From: an uncultured Alphaproteobacteria bacterium
Lineage (GTDB): Bacteria > Pseudomonadota > Alphaproteobacteria > HIMB59 > GCA-002718135
Length of the DNA: 63,095 nt
Assembly: GCA_902541215.1 (NCBI GenBank)
Contig: CACBPV010000006.1
Span: forward strand, 1-63,095
Reading direction: 5' to 3'
The first letter of the stretch is position 1. Every line of letters starts with the position of its first letter. Of the stretch, positions 38,074-51,992 are shown in pieces. A program made the position numbers and the translations under genes. The notes under the pieces are model-generated. The model saw only the letters and a list, made by a program, of their open reading frames with translations. It had not been told where the DNA came from and searched no databases.

Positions 38074-40815
38074 CTAATGTGCCTGTCCCCAATGATCACC
38101 AGTACCAAAATCAACAGTGAGTGGAACTGAAAAATCTTTGTATTTTAAATGTACAGACTCCATAATCTTTTTTACATTACTTACTAAATTGTCATATTTT
38201 TTAGTTTCGACTTCAAAGATTAGTTCATCATGTACTTGTAAAAGCATTTCAGCCTCAATATTTTTAAGTTTTATTTCCTTATGAATTTCAATCATTGCTA
38301 ACTTAATAATGTCTGCTGCACTACCTTGGATTGGTGCATTAATAGCTTGTCTTTCTGCAAAACCTCTAACAGCAAAATTTTTATCGGCAATTCCCTTAAT
38401 ATTAATTTTCCTTTTAAAAATTGTTTCAACGTATTGATTTGTTTTTGCGAAATCAATTTGATGCTCCATATATTTTTTAATTTTTGGATATTTAATAAAA
38501 TACTCATTTATGTAATCTTTTGCTTCTGTATTGGAAATATCAAGTTGTTTAGCTAAACCATATGGACTGATTCCATATAAAATACCAAAATTAATTGCTT
38601 TTGCTTTTCTTCTATAATCGTTGTTTATTTGACTATCGTTTAAATTAAATATTTCTTTAGCAGTTGATGCATGAATGTCTTCATTGTTTTTAAAAGCTTT
38701 AATAAAATTTTTATCACTAGAAATTTCTGCGGCTAATCTAAGCTCTATTTGAGAATAATCAAAACTGACTAATTTTTTTCCTTTTCCACTAACAAAAGCT
38801 GTTCTTATTTTTTTTCCATTTTCTGTTCTAATTGGGATATTTTGAAGATTTGGATCTGTAGAACTTAATCGACCTGTTAAAGTATTAGCTAAACCAAATG
38901 ATGTATGAACTCTACTTTTATCATCTGTTAATCTAAATAAAGCATCTGTATAAGTTGATTTGAGTTTTGTTAATTCTCTCCAATCAAGAACGAGTTGTGC
39001 AATTTCAAATCCATCTAAGGCTAAATTATTTAAAGTTGATGAATCAGTAGAATATGTTCCTGATTTTGTTTTTTTACCGCCAGGTATTTTGAGATTAACA
39101 AATAATATCTCTCCTAATTGTTTAGGTGAGCCTATATTGAACTCTTCTTTTGAAAGTTTATAAATATTTTTTTCAAGTTTTTTACTTTCATTTTCAAATT
39201 CATTACTAAGACTTGTTAAAAACTCTTTATTTACCTCAATGCCATTTGCTTCGATTGAAGATAATGCCTCTACAAGAGGTAAATCAATATTTTGATAAAC
39301 AAAATTAGCCTTTTCTTTTATTAAACGAGGATAAAGATGATGAAAAAGCCTGAATGTTAATAAAGAATCTTCGGCAGCATAATTAATTGCGTTATCGATA
39401 GTTACTTTATCAAAAGTGATTTCATTTTTTCCTGTACCAACAACTTCTTTATATTTAATTGTTGTATGATTTAAATGATTAAATGAAAGGTCATCTAAAT
39501 TGTGCTTATAAATCCCATTATCAATTGAGTAGGAAATTAACATTGTGTCTGCAATTGAATTAAACGTTATTCCATACTTATTTAAAATTCTAATATCATA
39601 TTTTATATTTTGACCAATTTTTAAGATTGATTCATTTTTACAAATTTTATTAATATGATTAATTACATAATTTTCCTCTAACTGATTATCAATTTTTTTT
39701 GAACCATCTGAAGTAGTATGGTTTATAGGAATATAGTAAGAAATGTTTTCACTATAACATATTGATATACCAACTAATTTAGCCTTTTCTATATTGAGTG
39801 AGTTAGTTTCAGTATCAATAGCGCATATACCTTTTTTTTCAATTTCACTTAAAATCTTTTCAAAATTTTTCTTTGAATTTATTAATTGATACTTTGGCTC
39901 TATTTCTTTTTTTTGAATAATGTTATCATTATAACTAGATATAAAAGAATTAGATTTTAATCTTTCAGATATTGATCTAAAACCCTGCTCTTTAAGAAAC
40001 TCAAAGATATTATTATTTTCAGTTTTTATTTCATTATAAGTTTTTATATTCTTAATACCCTCAGGTATTTTTACATCATTTTTAAGTGTTACAAGTTCTA
40101 AACTTATTCTAATATCATTTTCTGATTCTTCTAAAATGTTTCTTCTTTTTTCTTGTTTAATTTTATCAAGATTTTTAATTAAACCATCGATGTCGTTATA
40201 TTCATTTATTAGTTGAGATGCTGTTTTAGGACCAATACCAGGAGCGCCTGGAATGTTATCTACTTTGTCTCCTGTTAGAGCTTGAATAAAGATAACTTTA
40301 TCTGGGCGCACTCCAAATTTTTCTTCTACATCTTTAGTTTCTATTTTTTTATTTTTCATTGGATCAAGCATTGTTACATTATCACTAACAAGCTGCATTA
40401 AATCTTTATCTGATGAAACAATAATAGTTTCAATTTTATCTTTTTCAGCTAATCTTACATAAGTAGCGATTAAATCATCGGCCTCAAATCCCTCTATTTC
40501 TAATTGCGGTATATTAAAACTCTTTACACACTCTCTAATTAAAGGAAATTGTGGGATCAAGTCATCAGGGGCTTCTCCTCTATTAGCCTTATATTCTGGA
40601 TATATTTCATTTCTAAAATTTTCCCTTGCTGCATCAAAAATAACTATCATTTTATCGTCGCTATAATCTTCTATCAGTTTAACAAGCATGTTTGTAAAAC
40701 CAAACACAGCATTAATCGGAGTTCCATCTGCGCGATTCATAGGCGGTAAACCATAATAAGCTCTAAATATATAGGCAGAACCATCAACTAATATTAATCT
40801 ACTCTTTTTATTCAT
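38074..40815 (-). CDS. polA: DNA polymerase I
   Basis: Gap filling and Okazaki-fragment maturation. The 913 residues contain three domains: 5'-3' exonuclease (about residues 1-290, beginning LVDGSAYIFRAYYGLPP), an intact 3'-5' proofreading exonuclease (from about 310, AIDTETNSLN with the metal Asp and Glu) and the polymerase domain (from about 510) with motif A FDYSQIELRLAAEIS, motif B RRKAKAINFGILYG (Phe at the ribose-selecting position) and motif C VHDELIFEV. It is divergent from the ABC ATPase gene with 31 bp between start codons. Confidence 0.97.
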   Translation of the reverse strand: MNKKSRLILVDGSAYIFRAYYGLPPMNRADGTPINAVFGFTNMLVKLIEDYSDDKMIVIFDAARENFRNEIYPEYKANRGEAPDDLIPQFPLIRECVKSFNIPQLEIEGFEADDLIATYVRLAEKDKIETIIVSSDKDLMQLVSDNVTMLDPMKNKKIETKDVEEKFGVRPDKVIFIQALTGDKVDNIPGAPGIGPKTASQLINEYNDIDGLIKNLDKIKQEKRRNILEESENDIRISLELVTLKNDVKIPEGIKNIKTYNEIKTENNNIFEFLKEQGFRSISERLKSNSFISSYNDNIIQKKEIEPKYQLINSKKNFEKILSEIEKKGICAIDTETNSLNIEKAKLVGISICYSENISYYIPINHTTSDGSKKIDNQLEENYVINHINKICKNESILKIGQNIKYDIRILNKYGITFNSIADTMLISYSIDNGIYKHNLDDLSFNHLNHTTIKYKEVVGTGKNEITFDKVTIDNAINYAAEDSLLTFRLFHHLYPRLIKEKANFVYQNIDLPLVEALSSIEANGIEVNKEFLTSLSNEFENESKKLEKNIYKLSKEEFNIGSPKQLGEILFVNLKIPGGKKTKSGTYSTDSSTLNNLALDGFEIAQLVLDWRELTKLKSTYTDALFRLTDDKSRVHTSFGLANTLTGRLSSTDPNLQNIPIRTENGKKIRTAFVSGKGKKLVSFDYSQIELRLAAEISSDKNFIKAFKNNEDIHASTAKEIFNLNDSQINNDYRRKAKAINFGILYGISPYGLAKQLDISNTEAKDYINEYFIKYPKIKKYMEHQIDFAKTNQYVETIFKRKINIKGIADKNFAVRGFAERQAINAPIQGSAADIIKLAMIEIHKEIKLKNIEAEMLLQVHDELIFEVETKKYDNLVSNVKKIMESVHLKYKDFSVPLTVDFGTGDHWGQAH

Positions 40816-40846
40816 TGTAAATTTAAATATATAAGATTTTAAATAA

Positions 40847-41782
40847 ATGTCAGATTATAAATATTCAATTGAAGCTAAAAATGTAAATAAAATTTTCTTA
40901 AAAAAAACTCAGGAAGTTGAAGCTCTTATTGATTTTAGTATCACAATAAAAAAGGGAACAATTCATGGTTTATTAGGGCCAAATGGTGCAGGAAAATCAA
41001 CTTTCATAAATATACTGGGCGGTTTAGTTAAAAAAAATTCAGGTGAAGTTAATGTTTGTGGGATAAATATAGATAAAAACATAAAATTAAGTAAATTTAA
41101 AATTGGTATAGTTCCCCAAGAACTTAATATAGATCCTTTCTTTTCTCCAGCAGAATTATTAGAACTTCAAGCTGGTTTATATGGTGTTCCAAAAAGAAAA
41201 AGGAAGACTGACGAAATTTTAGAAAACTTAAAGTTGACTGATCAAAGAAACGCATATGCTAGAACTTTATCAGGAGGTATGAGAAGGAGATTATTAATTG
41301 GAAAAGCCTTAGTGCACGATCCTGAAATAATTATATTAGATGAACCGACAGCTGGGGTAGATATTGATATTAGAACATCAGTTTGGAATTATATAAAAAG
41401 AATAAGCAAAGAAGGAAAAACTGTGTGTTTAACTACACATTATTTAGAAGAAGCAGAAAATCTTTGTGACAATATTACTATAATCAATCATGGCAAAAAA
41501 ATTATTGAAGGATCAAAAAATGAACTTTTGAATATAATATCAACCAAATCTGTAGCATTTGTTTTAGATAAACATTTGGATATTCCCAGAGAATTAAACA
41601 TATTTAAACCAGATTTGAACAATGGTATTTTAAAATTAACTTATGATAAGAATAAAACAAATATAAAAAATATTATTGATCTATTAAATAAAAATAAAAT
41701 TGATTTTAAAGAAATAAATACTTCCGAAGGAGATTTAGAAGATGTGTTTATTAAAGTGGTAAAAAATGATATTCTACACTGA
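40847..41782 (+). CDS. ABC-type transporter ATP-binding protein
   Basis: A 311-residue ATPase: Walker A GPNGAGKST (residues 44-52), signature LSGGMRRRLLIGKAL, Walker B IIILDEPTAGVDIDIRTS and H-loop LTTHYLEEAE. The last 80 or so residues form an accessory domain as in CcmA/YadG-type multidrug or polysaccharide exporters. The partner permease is not beside it; the next gene is a polymerase-like membrane protein, overlapping by 17 bp. The substrate is unknown. Confidence 0.85.
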   Translation: MSDYKYSIEAKNVNKIFLKKTQEVEALIDFSITIKKGTIHGLLGPNGAGKSTFINILGGLVKKNSGEVNVCGINIDKNIKLSKFKIGIVPQELNIDPFFSPAELLELQAGLYGVPKRKRKTDEILENLKLTDQRNAYARTLSGGMRRRLLIGKALVHDPEIIILDEPTAGVDIDIRTSVWNYIKRISKEGKTVCLTTHYLEEAENLCDNITIINHGKKIIEGSKNELLNIISTKSVAFVLDKHLDIPRELNIFKPDLNNGILKLTYDKNKTNIKNIIDLLNKNKIDFKEINTSEGDLEDVFIKVVKNDILH

Positions 41783-43088
41783 AAGATTTTTTTCTTATAT
41801 ATTTTTATTAGTACCACTATTTCTAATAACTGGACCAGCAGTTCCTGATATTGTAATTACCACAAGTGTTATATTCAGTATATTTTATTTTATATTTTTA
41901 AAAAAAAATGAAGAAATACTAAAAATAAATTTTTTTATTATATCTGTTATTTTTTGGAGCAGTCTTTTATTAATAAGTTTTTTTTCTTATAATAAAATAA
42001 ATTCATTTCAGGACTCAATTATTTTTATTAGATTTTTATTAATTCCATTTTCAGCATATTTTATATTTTTTAAAAATAATAAAATATTTATTCGTTTGTT
42101 AATTCTTATTTTACTGCTTGTTGTATTTGTATGTATTGATACGCTATTTCAATTTTTTAATTACAGTTCTGAATTTGGATTTGGCAGTGACATGATAGGT
42201 TTCAAATCAAACTGGTATGGAAGATTAACAGGACCTTTTGGTGATGAATTAATTCCAGGCTCCTATGTTTCAAAATTTGGATTAATTGGATATGCATATC
42301 TTATTTTAAATAAAAAATTTAGAACAAATGTTATAGTTCAATCAATTTATTTATCCTTAATATTTGTTGTAAGTTACATAACAGGTGAAAGGATGGCATT
42401 TGCAACATATGCTATGGGATTGTTTTTTTTATTAATATTTTTAAATGGTTATAGAAAGTCTATTTTTTTCTCTATTGTTTTAGGTTTATTGAGTTTGTTA
42501 ATTATAATACAATTACATCCTTTTTATAATGATTTTAAAGTAATTGAATCCACTGAATATCATCAGGGTTTAAAAATAGAAAAATCTTACAAGTGTCAAA
42601 ATCATACTGAAGAAGTTTGTTCAAAAATAATTGAAGTTCAGCCAAGTTTTTTTAAAATATTAAGAAATTTTAATACTTCTGCGTATGGTGAGATATATTT
42701 ACTAGCCTATAAAATGTTTATAAATAATCCAATAACTGGAATTGGGATCAATAACTTTAAATATATATGTGAGACAAATAATTTTTATAATAATTTGATG
42801 ATTAATTATGATTGTGCTTCTCATCCTCATAATATTTATATCCAATGGTTAGCAGAAGGTGGATTGATTGTTTTTTTTACATTTTTATTGTACTTATTAT
42901 TTTTAGTCACTTTCATTCTAAAAAATGAGGGTGAAAAGAAATTTAAAATAATTTCTCTTATTCTGATTCTAATTATGTTTTGGCCAATTATGTCAACAGG
43001 GAGTTTAATAAAAAATTGGTATGGTATTATTACTTTTTTTATAATTGGGATTTCAATGAGACTAAGTAAATTTAGAAATATCGATTAA
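41766..43088 (+). CDS. O-antigen ligase/polymerase-like membrane protein (Wzy/WaaL family)
   Basis: A 440-residue, very hydrophobic protein with about ten predicted membrane segments and one large periplasmic loop (about residues 255-325, between hydrophobic stretches). It carries the family's HPHNIYIQWLAEGG motif and a conserved GERMAFATYAMG segment. Such proteins polymerise O-antigen or ligate it to lipid A-core; which role is meant cannot be told. It overlaps the preceding ABC gene by 17 bp and the convergent GT2 gene by 17 bp. Confidence 0.82.
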   Translation: MIFYTERFFSYIFLLVPLFLITGPAVPDIVITTSVIFSIFYFIFLKKNEEILKINFFIISVIFWSSLLLISFFSYNKINSFQDSIIFIRFLLIPFSAYFIFFKNNKIFIRLLILILLLVVFVCIDTLFQFFNYSSEFGFGSDMIGFKSNWYGRLTGPFGDELIPGSYVSKFGLIGYAYLILNKKFRTNVIVQSIYLSLIFVVSYITGERMAFATYAMGLFFLLIFLNGYRKSIFFSIVLGLLSLLIIIQLHPFYNDFKVIESTEYHQGLKIEKSYKCQNHTEEVCSKIIEVQPSFFKILRNFNTSAYGEIYLLAYKMFINNPITGIGINNFKYICETNNFYNNLMINYDCASHPHNIYIQWLAEGGLIVFFTFLLYLLFLVTFILKNEGEKKFKIISLILILIMFWPIMSTGSLIKNWYGIITFFIIGISMRLSKFRNID

Positions 43089-44103
43089 ATTTTGTATTTA
43101 TAAAATGTTGTTTTACACTCCTGGCTATAAAAATGCCAATAATAAAAAAAATAATAACTGCAAAAGTTGTCCCATTTCCTTTACTGAAAAATGATCCAAT
43201 AAATATAGAAAAGAAAATTATACTTGAAGTTATAATTTTAAAATGAATTCCAATTACTGAACCAAATATAAAAAAGAAAATAATAAATAGTGTATTTCCA
43301 AGACCCATTCCAAAATGAGAACCTACGTAAGCCATATAAATAGACGAATATAATATTGATAAATTTGTTGATATAGAATTATCAAAAAATCTAGATTTAA
43401 TCAGGTAATAGAATGATTTTAAACCATCTATCCAAGTTATTTTTTTTCCTTCAGCTTTAGATCTAAAAAAATATGACACTCCAAATTCATATATGTTAAA
43501 ATTATTTCTAACAATTTGTGAAGCTAAATCAATTTCAATGCCAAAATCATTAACTGTAAGCTTAATCTTTTCGATAACATTTCTATGAAGGATTTTTAAG
43601 CCACAATGAACATCACTAATAGATTGTGCAAAAAAAATATTAAAAATTAGAGAATTTAATTTACCAATTAAACTATTAAAAAAATAATTATTTTTTTTTA
43701 GTTTTCCAGATAGATATCTACTGCCAAATATACATTTAATATCAGAGTTATTTTTTATCATATCGTACATTTCTCTAGCATCTCTAGTATCTAATTCTAA
43801 ATCAGCATCTTGAAGTAAAATATACTCTCCTACAGAATTTTTTATTCCAGTTTGAATTGCCTTCCCTTTTCCAGAATTGATATCTAATTTAATGAGTTTA
43901 AATAAAAATTTATAATTTTTTTTTTCTTTAAGTCCTTTAAGTATATTTGTTGATCCATCTGTTGATCCATCATCAACGAAGATAACTTCATTTTTAGAAT
44001 CATTAAAATAATTTTTAATTTCCTCAAAAAGTTTAGTGAGAAAATTTTTCTCGTTAAAAACTGGGATTATTACGGATAAATCTATTTTATTCTCTTGGTG
44101 CAT
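43072..44103 (-). CDS. GT2 family glycosyltransferase with membrane C-terminus
   Basis: A 343-residue enzyme: GT-A catalytic domain with SVIIPVFNEKNFL, the FVDDGSTDGST acid pair, and the GKGKAIQTGI and LLQDADLELD motifs of dolichol/undecaprenol-phosphate sugar transferases. The C-terminal about 120 residues have three to four membrane segments, as in GtrB or DPM1-like enzymes. It probably loads a sugar on undecaprenyl phosphate for surface modification. It overlaps regA by 17 bp and is the last gene of the gyrB-regBA unit, and converges on the O-antigen polymerase-like gene. Confidence 0.85.
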   Translation of the reverse strand: MHQENKIDLSVIIPVFNEKNFLTKLFEEIKNYFNDSKNEVIFVDDGSTDGSTNILKGLKEKKNYKFLFKLIKLDINSGKGKAIQTGIKNSVGEYILLQDADLELDTRDAREMYDMIKNNSDIKCIFGSRYLSGKLKKNNYFFNSLIGKLNSLIFNIFFAQSISDVHCGLKILHRNVIEKIKLTVNDFGIEIDLASQIVRNNFNIYEFGVSYFFRSKAEGKKITWIDGLKSFYYLIKSRFFDNSISTNLSILYSSIYMAYVGSHFGMGLGNTLFIIFFFIFGSVIGIHFKIITSSIIFFSIFIGSFFSKGNGTTFAVIIFFIIGIFIARSVKQHFINTKFNRYF

Positions 44104-44614
44104 GTTTATTCAGTATTCTTTGCAACGTTCTTCTGTGCATTCTAAGTCTTCTAGCAGTTTCTGAAACATTTCTATTACACTGTATAAACACTCTTTGAAT
44201 ATGTTCCCACCTAATTCTATCAGCTGTCATTGGATTTTCAGGAGGAGGAGGTAGAATCTCTTTAGAGTTAGTCAAAGCATCATAAATTTGATCAATCTCA
44301 GCTGGTTTTGGTAAATAATCTATTGCTCCTGACTTTATAGCTGCAACTGCTGTGGCTATATTTCCATATCCAGTTAGTAATAGTGATTTTGTTTGGGGGC
44401 TGATTTTTTGCATCTCTTTTACTAATTCTAACCCAGATCCGTCTTCTAATCGCATATCTACTACTGCGTAGTCAAAATTGTTCTCAGAGACTTTAGTTAA
44501 GGAATCTTTGAATCCAGGAGATGAGATAACCTCAAACCCTTTTTTTTCCATAGATCTAGTTAAGCGTTCCCTAAAAGGCAGATCATCATCAACAATTAAA
44601 AGCTTCATATTCAT
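44087..44614 (-). CDS. regA: Redox response regulator RegA/PrrA/ActR
   Basis: The receiver domain contains phosphoacceptor D53 (VVDMRLEDGSG) and the switch lysine in LPKPAEIDQ. The linker PPPPENPMTADRIRWEHIQRV and the Fis-type helix-turn-helix NVSETARRLRMHRRTLQRIL are the strictly conserved RegA signature. RegA activates or represses respiratory and carbon-fixation genes. Two nearby ATGs (44614 and 44608) could start it. It overlaps regB by 4 bp, so translation is coupled. Confidence 0.96.
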   Translation of the reverse strand: MNMKLLIVDDDLPFRERLTRSMEKKGFEVISSPGFKDSLTKVSENNFDYAVVDMRLEDGSGLELVKEMQKISPQTKSLLLTGYGNIATAVAAIKSGAIDYLPKPAEIDQIYDALTNSKEILPPPPENPMTADRIRWEHIQRVFIQCNRNVSETARRLRMHRRTLQRILNKHAPRE

Positions 44615-45840
44615 ATATTTAAGATAGAGTTATCAAAAGTAATTTCAACAACGGCATTATCATCTTTAGAATTATATAAATTTATCTTTCCACCCATATT
44701 TTCAATTAGATTTTTTGCAATAAATATACCCAATCCCATTCCTTGGCTATTTTTTGAAATATAAGGCTCACCTAATTTGTCAATGATATCTTTTGAAAAA
44801 CCTAATCCATCATCAGTTATAGAAATTTTTAAATCAGTTTTATTATAATCTAATTCAACTGTTACAGTTTCTTTACAATGAAATATAGCATTTTGAATAA
44901 TATTACCCAATGCATACATCATTTCATCTTTATAAAGAATTTCAGGTTCTTCTATTATTCGTATATTTATAATATTTAATTTTTTATTTTTATTAAATTT
45001 ATCAAAGTTTATTTTTATTAAATCTGTGATTTTTACTTTATCTAAAAACTTATCTTTAATTTTTAAAGGGTTTTTTGAAAATCTTTGTAAAATTTCTTTA
45101 CATCTTTCAGCTTGAGATTTTAATAAATGTATATCTTTGACAATATTTTTATCTTCAACTAATTTTTTTTCTTTTAATAAGTCATTTATTATTAAAAAAA
45201 TTGTGTTTAGTGGAGTCCCTAATTCATGAGCTGCGGCGGCACTAAGTGAACCTACCTCAGTAATTTTTTTTTGATTAAGAATTTGTAATTTAGAAACAGA
45301 TAATGCATTTGAAATTTTTCTTGAGGAGTTTGCAAAAAGATAAGCATAAATTGCAATAAAAATTACAGTTATAATTAATGAGGACACTAGACCAAAATTA
45401 TAAATTTCAGGTAAATAAAATTCTGGACCTAGATAAAGGGGTACGTAATAAAAATTTAATATTACAATAATCATGATAGATATAGTCGATAAAATTACTG
45501 TCATTAATGCAGGTAAATATGACGCTGAAGTAATTACTGGTGCTAAAATTAGAATGGAGAATGGATTAATTATACCACCTGTTAAAAATAGTAAAAAACC
45601 TAGTTGTAGAGTATCAAAAAGCAAAAAAGAGAACGCTTTAACATTACTTATAGATTTATTTTTTCTTTCTTCAAAATAGGAAAAGAAATTTACTGCTACT
45701 GATAACAAAATTATTGTTAAAATTTCAAATAATAGAATTTCAATTTTGATTATGTAGAAGACAATAAAAACTGCTAAAAATTGTCCAAAAATTGCAATCC
45801 ATCTTATTTTAATCAGATTGCCAAGAAGTATTGTATTCAT
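44611..45840 (-). CDS. regB: Redox sensor histidine kinase RegB/PrrB
   Basis: The membrane domain (six hydrophobic segments, about residues 1-168) includes the quinone-binding GGxxNPF motif at 88-94 (TGGIINPFSI). The kinase core has the phosphoacceptor H205 (AAAAHELGTPLN) and a cysteine at 247 (ERCKEILQ), at the position of the redox-active cysteine in this family. The HATPase region carries DDGLGFS and GMGLGIFIAKN. RegB senses the quinone pool and oxygen state and phosphorylates RegA. It follows gyrB by 6 bp. Confidence 0.94.
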   Translation of the reverse strand: MNTILLGNLIKIRWIAIFGQFLAVFIVFYIIKIEILLFEILTIILLSVAVNFFSYFEERKNKSISNVKAFSFLLFDTLQLGFLLFLTGGIINPFSILILAPVITSASYLPALMTVILSTISIMIIVILNFYYVPLYLGPEFYLPEIYNFGLVSSLIITVIFIAIYAYLFANSSRKISNALSVSKLQILNQKKITEVGSLSAAAAHELGTPLNTIFLIINDLLKEKKLVEDKNIVKDIHLLKSQAERCKEILQRFSKNPLKIKDKFLDKVKITDLIKINFDKFNKNKKLNIINIRIIEEPEILYKDEMMYALGNIIQNAIFHCKETVTVELDYNKTDLKISITDDGLGFSKDIIDKLGEPYISKNSQGMGLGIFIAKNLIENMGGKINLYNSKDDNAVVEITFDNSILNI

Positions 45841-45846
45841 TAAATT

Positions 45847-49391
<3,545 letters not shown>

Positions 49392-49394
49392 ATT

Positions 49395-50510
49395 TTATAC
49401 TCTCATTGGCATTAAAACATATACTAAATTATTATTTGAATTTTCAAGAGCAATAATTGGAGAAGTATTATCTTTTAAGTTTATCGATATTTCTTCATCT
49501 TCTAAATTATTAACAATATCCATTATGTATTTTGAATTAAATCCTATTTCTACTTCGTCGCCATCATAATTTATTTTCAAATCTTCAGAAGCTGTACTAC
49601 TTTCATTATTTATAGTATTTAAATTTAAAATATTTTTAAGCAATTTAAATTTAATAACTGGAGACTTGTCATTTGCAATAGTACTAACTCTATCAACTGC
49701 TGATAGTAATGTTTCCCTATTAATTTTAAGAATATTATTATTATTTTGAGGAATTACTCTTTTGTAATCAGGAAAGCTACCATCAATTAATTTTGATATA
49801 AAAACTATATTACCAATAAAAAATATTACTTTGTTAGAACTAATTAATATTTCTACATTATCATCAATTTCAGATAATAATTTTGACAATTCATATATAG
49901 TCTTTTTTGGAATAATTACACCTGAGATTTCATCAATATCTGTTTCAAGATTGTAGCTGAATTTTGCTAATCTATGTCCATCAGTGCCTACTAGAGTGAC
50001 TACATTTAGGTCATTTTCTCGATTAATATTAAAATATAAGCCATTAAGAAAATATCTTGTTTCTTCGTTAGATATAGCAAATTTTGTTTTATCAATTAAT
50101 TTAAATAATATTTTTGAATTAATACTAATACTTGTACCAGAATTATCTTGATCAATTATTGGGTAATCTTCTTTAGGTAAACAAGCTAAAGAAAATCGTG
50201 ATCCACTCGCTCTTAGAGTTAATAATTTACCATTATTTGAAATAATCTCTATTTCACTATTTTCGTCAAGTTTTCTAACTATATCGTATAAAATTTGTGA
50301 ATTTATAGTAGTAGCGCCTTCTTCTAATACATTACAATCAATTTTTTCTATTATTGAAATATCCATATCTGTAGAAGACAATGTTAATTTATTTTCTTTA
50401 GCTTCAATCAAAATGTTGGATAGAATTGGCAGTGAGTTTTTTTTATCAACAATACCCTGAAGATGAGATAATGTTTTAAAAAAACTCGAACGTACTATTT
50501 TAAATTTCAT
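49395..50510 (-). CDS. dnaN: DNA polymerase III beta sliding clamp
   Basis: The 371-residue clamp ring subunit starts MKFKIVRSSFFKTLSHLQGIVDK and ends in the clamp-typical VYVLMPMRV. Three repeated domains are present; conserved patches include LSSTDMDISI, LVGTDGHRLA and the family C-terminus. It is part of dnaA-dnaN-recF-gyrB, 23 bp after dnaA and 3 bp before recF. Confidence 0.98.
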   Translation of the reverse strand: MKFKIVRSSFFKTLSHLQGIVDKKNSLPILSNILIEAKENKLTLSSTDMDISIIEKIDCNVLEEGATTINSQILYDIVRKLDENSEIEIISNNGKLLTLRASGSRFSLACLPKEDYPIIDQDNSGTSISINSKILFKLIDKTKFAISNEETRYFLNGLYFNINRENDLNVVTLVGTDGHRLAKFSYNLETDIDEISGVIIPKKTIYELSKLLSEIDDNVEILISSNKVIFFIGNIVFISKLIDGSFPDYKRVIPQNNNNILKINRETLLSAVDRVSTIANDKSPVIKFKLLKNILNLNTINNESSTASEDLKINYDGDEVEIGFNSKYIMDIVNNLEDEEISINLKDNTSPIIALENSNNNLVYVLMPMRV

Positions 50511-50533
50511 ATCTAAACATATGATAAAAAAAA

Positions 50534-51931
50534 TTAAGAATCTATAAGTCTTTTTAATAATTCGAGATCTTCATTAAAATTAACATCAGATAGCTTCAGT
50601 TCTTCAATTTTTTTGACCGCATGCATTACAGTTGTATGATCTCTTCCTCCAAATTTTCTTCCAATCTCTGGTAAAGATCTTGAAGTAATAGATTTGGCAA
50701 GATACATTGCTATTTGTCTTGGTCTGGCAACAGAGCGTGATCTCCTTGGAGAATGCATGTCTGTTATTCTTATATTAAAATGCTCTGCAACCTTTTTTTG
50801 AATTTCTTCAATAGTAATTTTTTTATTTGATGATTTTAATAAATCCTGAAGTACTAATTGTGCAGTTTCAACTGTAATTGATGTTCCAACTAAAGTAGCA
50901 TGGGCAACTAATCTATTTAGTGCTCCTTCCATTTCTCTTACATTTGAAATTATTCTGTGTGAAAGAAACTCTAATACTTTAGGAGGTATTTCAACTCCTC
51001 TTTTTTGTGCTTTTTCAATTAATATTCCAAGTCTAAGCTCATATGTTGTGGGATGTATGTCTGCTACCAATCCACATCCAAGTCTTGATTTTAATCTTTC
51101 TTGAACTCCATCTAGATCAGTAGGCGTTTTATCTGCAGAAATAACTATTTGTTTATTCTGTTCTATAAGAGCATTGAAAGTATGAAAAAATTCCTCTTGA
51201 GTATTATCTTTGCCACTAATAAATTGTACGTCATCAATCATAAGTACGTCAATAGATCGAAATTGTTCTTTAAAAGCTGAAGTATCTTTATATCTTAATG
51301 CTCTAACAAATTGATACATAAACTTTTCAGCTGAAAGATATATGACTTTTCTTTCAGGTTGTTGTTGCTTAATTTTCCATCCTATAGCGTGCATTAGATG
51401 TGTTTTACCTAACCCTACTCCGCCACATAAAAATAGTGGATTAAAAGTTATTTTGTTTGCTTCAGAAACTCTCTGAGATGCTGCAAATGCAAGTTCATTA
51501 GGTTTGCCAACAACAAAATTTTCAAATGTGAAACGTGGATCAAGTGGTGCACCAAATTCGTTTGGATATATTGAAGATTGATTAGATCTAAGATCCATTG
51601 TTGATTTCCAGTGATTATCATTGCTCTTGATAGTTCTTGTTGTCCCGGGAACAATTCTACCTCCTGAAGGCTTTACAACAAACTTAATTGTATCAACTTT
51701 ATTATTAATATGGTTCTTTGCTTCACTTTTTATCTTATCTGAGTAATTATTAACAATCCAATCTCTTAAAAATTTAGTTGGAACTGAAAATGTTATAGTT
51801 GTTTCTTCAACTGAAACATAATTAAGATGTTTAAGCCAGTTATTAAAAGCAGAATCACCAACATTTTTTTTAATATTTTTTTTAAAGGATAACCATTTAC
51901 TTTCATCAAAAATAGTAGAAGTATTATCCAT
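50534..51931 (-). CDS. dnaA: Chromosomal replication initiator DnaA
   Basis: Opens the chromosome origin. The 465-residue protein has N-terminal domain I, a short linker, the AAA+ domain (FLCGGVGLGKTHLMHAIGWK; Walker B VLMIDDVQFISG) and the C-terminal DNA-binding helix-turn-helix (GGRDHTTVMHAVKKIEEL). A GGGGGA ribosome-binding site precedes the ATG. The 144-bp gap toward rpsT shows no TTATCCACA-type DnaA boxes, so the origin is probably elsewhere, as in other alphaproteobacteria. Confidence 0.98.
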   Translation of the reverse strand: MDNTSTIFDESKWLSFKKNIKKNVGDSAFNNWLKHLNYVSVEETTITFSVPTKFLRDWIVNNYSDKIKSEAKNHINNKVDTIKFVVKPSGGRIVPGTTRTIKSNDNHWKSTMDLRSNQSSIYPNEFGAPLDPRFTFENFVVGKPNELAFAASQRVSEANKITFNPLFLCGGVGLGKTHLMHAIGWKIKQQQPERKVIYLSAEKFMYQFVRALRYKDTSAFKEQFRSIDVLMIDDVQFISGKDNTQEEFFHTFNALIEQNKQIVISADKTPTDLDGVQERLKSRLGCGLVADIHPTTYELRLGILIEKAQKRGVEIPPKVLEFLSHRIISNVREMEGALNRLVAHATLVGTSITVETAQLVLQDLLKSSNKKITIEEIQKKVAEHFNIRITDMHSPRRSRSVARPRQIAMYLAKSITSRSLPEIGRKFGGRDHTTVMHAVKKIEELKLSDVNFNEDLELLKRLIDS

Positions 51932-51948
51932 TTTCCCCCAACAAGATG

Positions 51949-51976
51949 ATTTTATGTCTTAATAAATTTTACGCAA
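51949..51976 (-). promoter_or_regulatory. Candidate dnaA promoter
   Basis: On the minus strand TTGCGT (51971-51976), 16 bp, TAAAAT (51949-51954). The -10 matches five of six positions, the -35 three. The leader would be about 11 nt. Sequence match only. Confidence 0.3.
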
Positions 51977-51992
51977 AAAATCTAAAGTCGTA

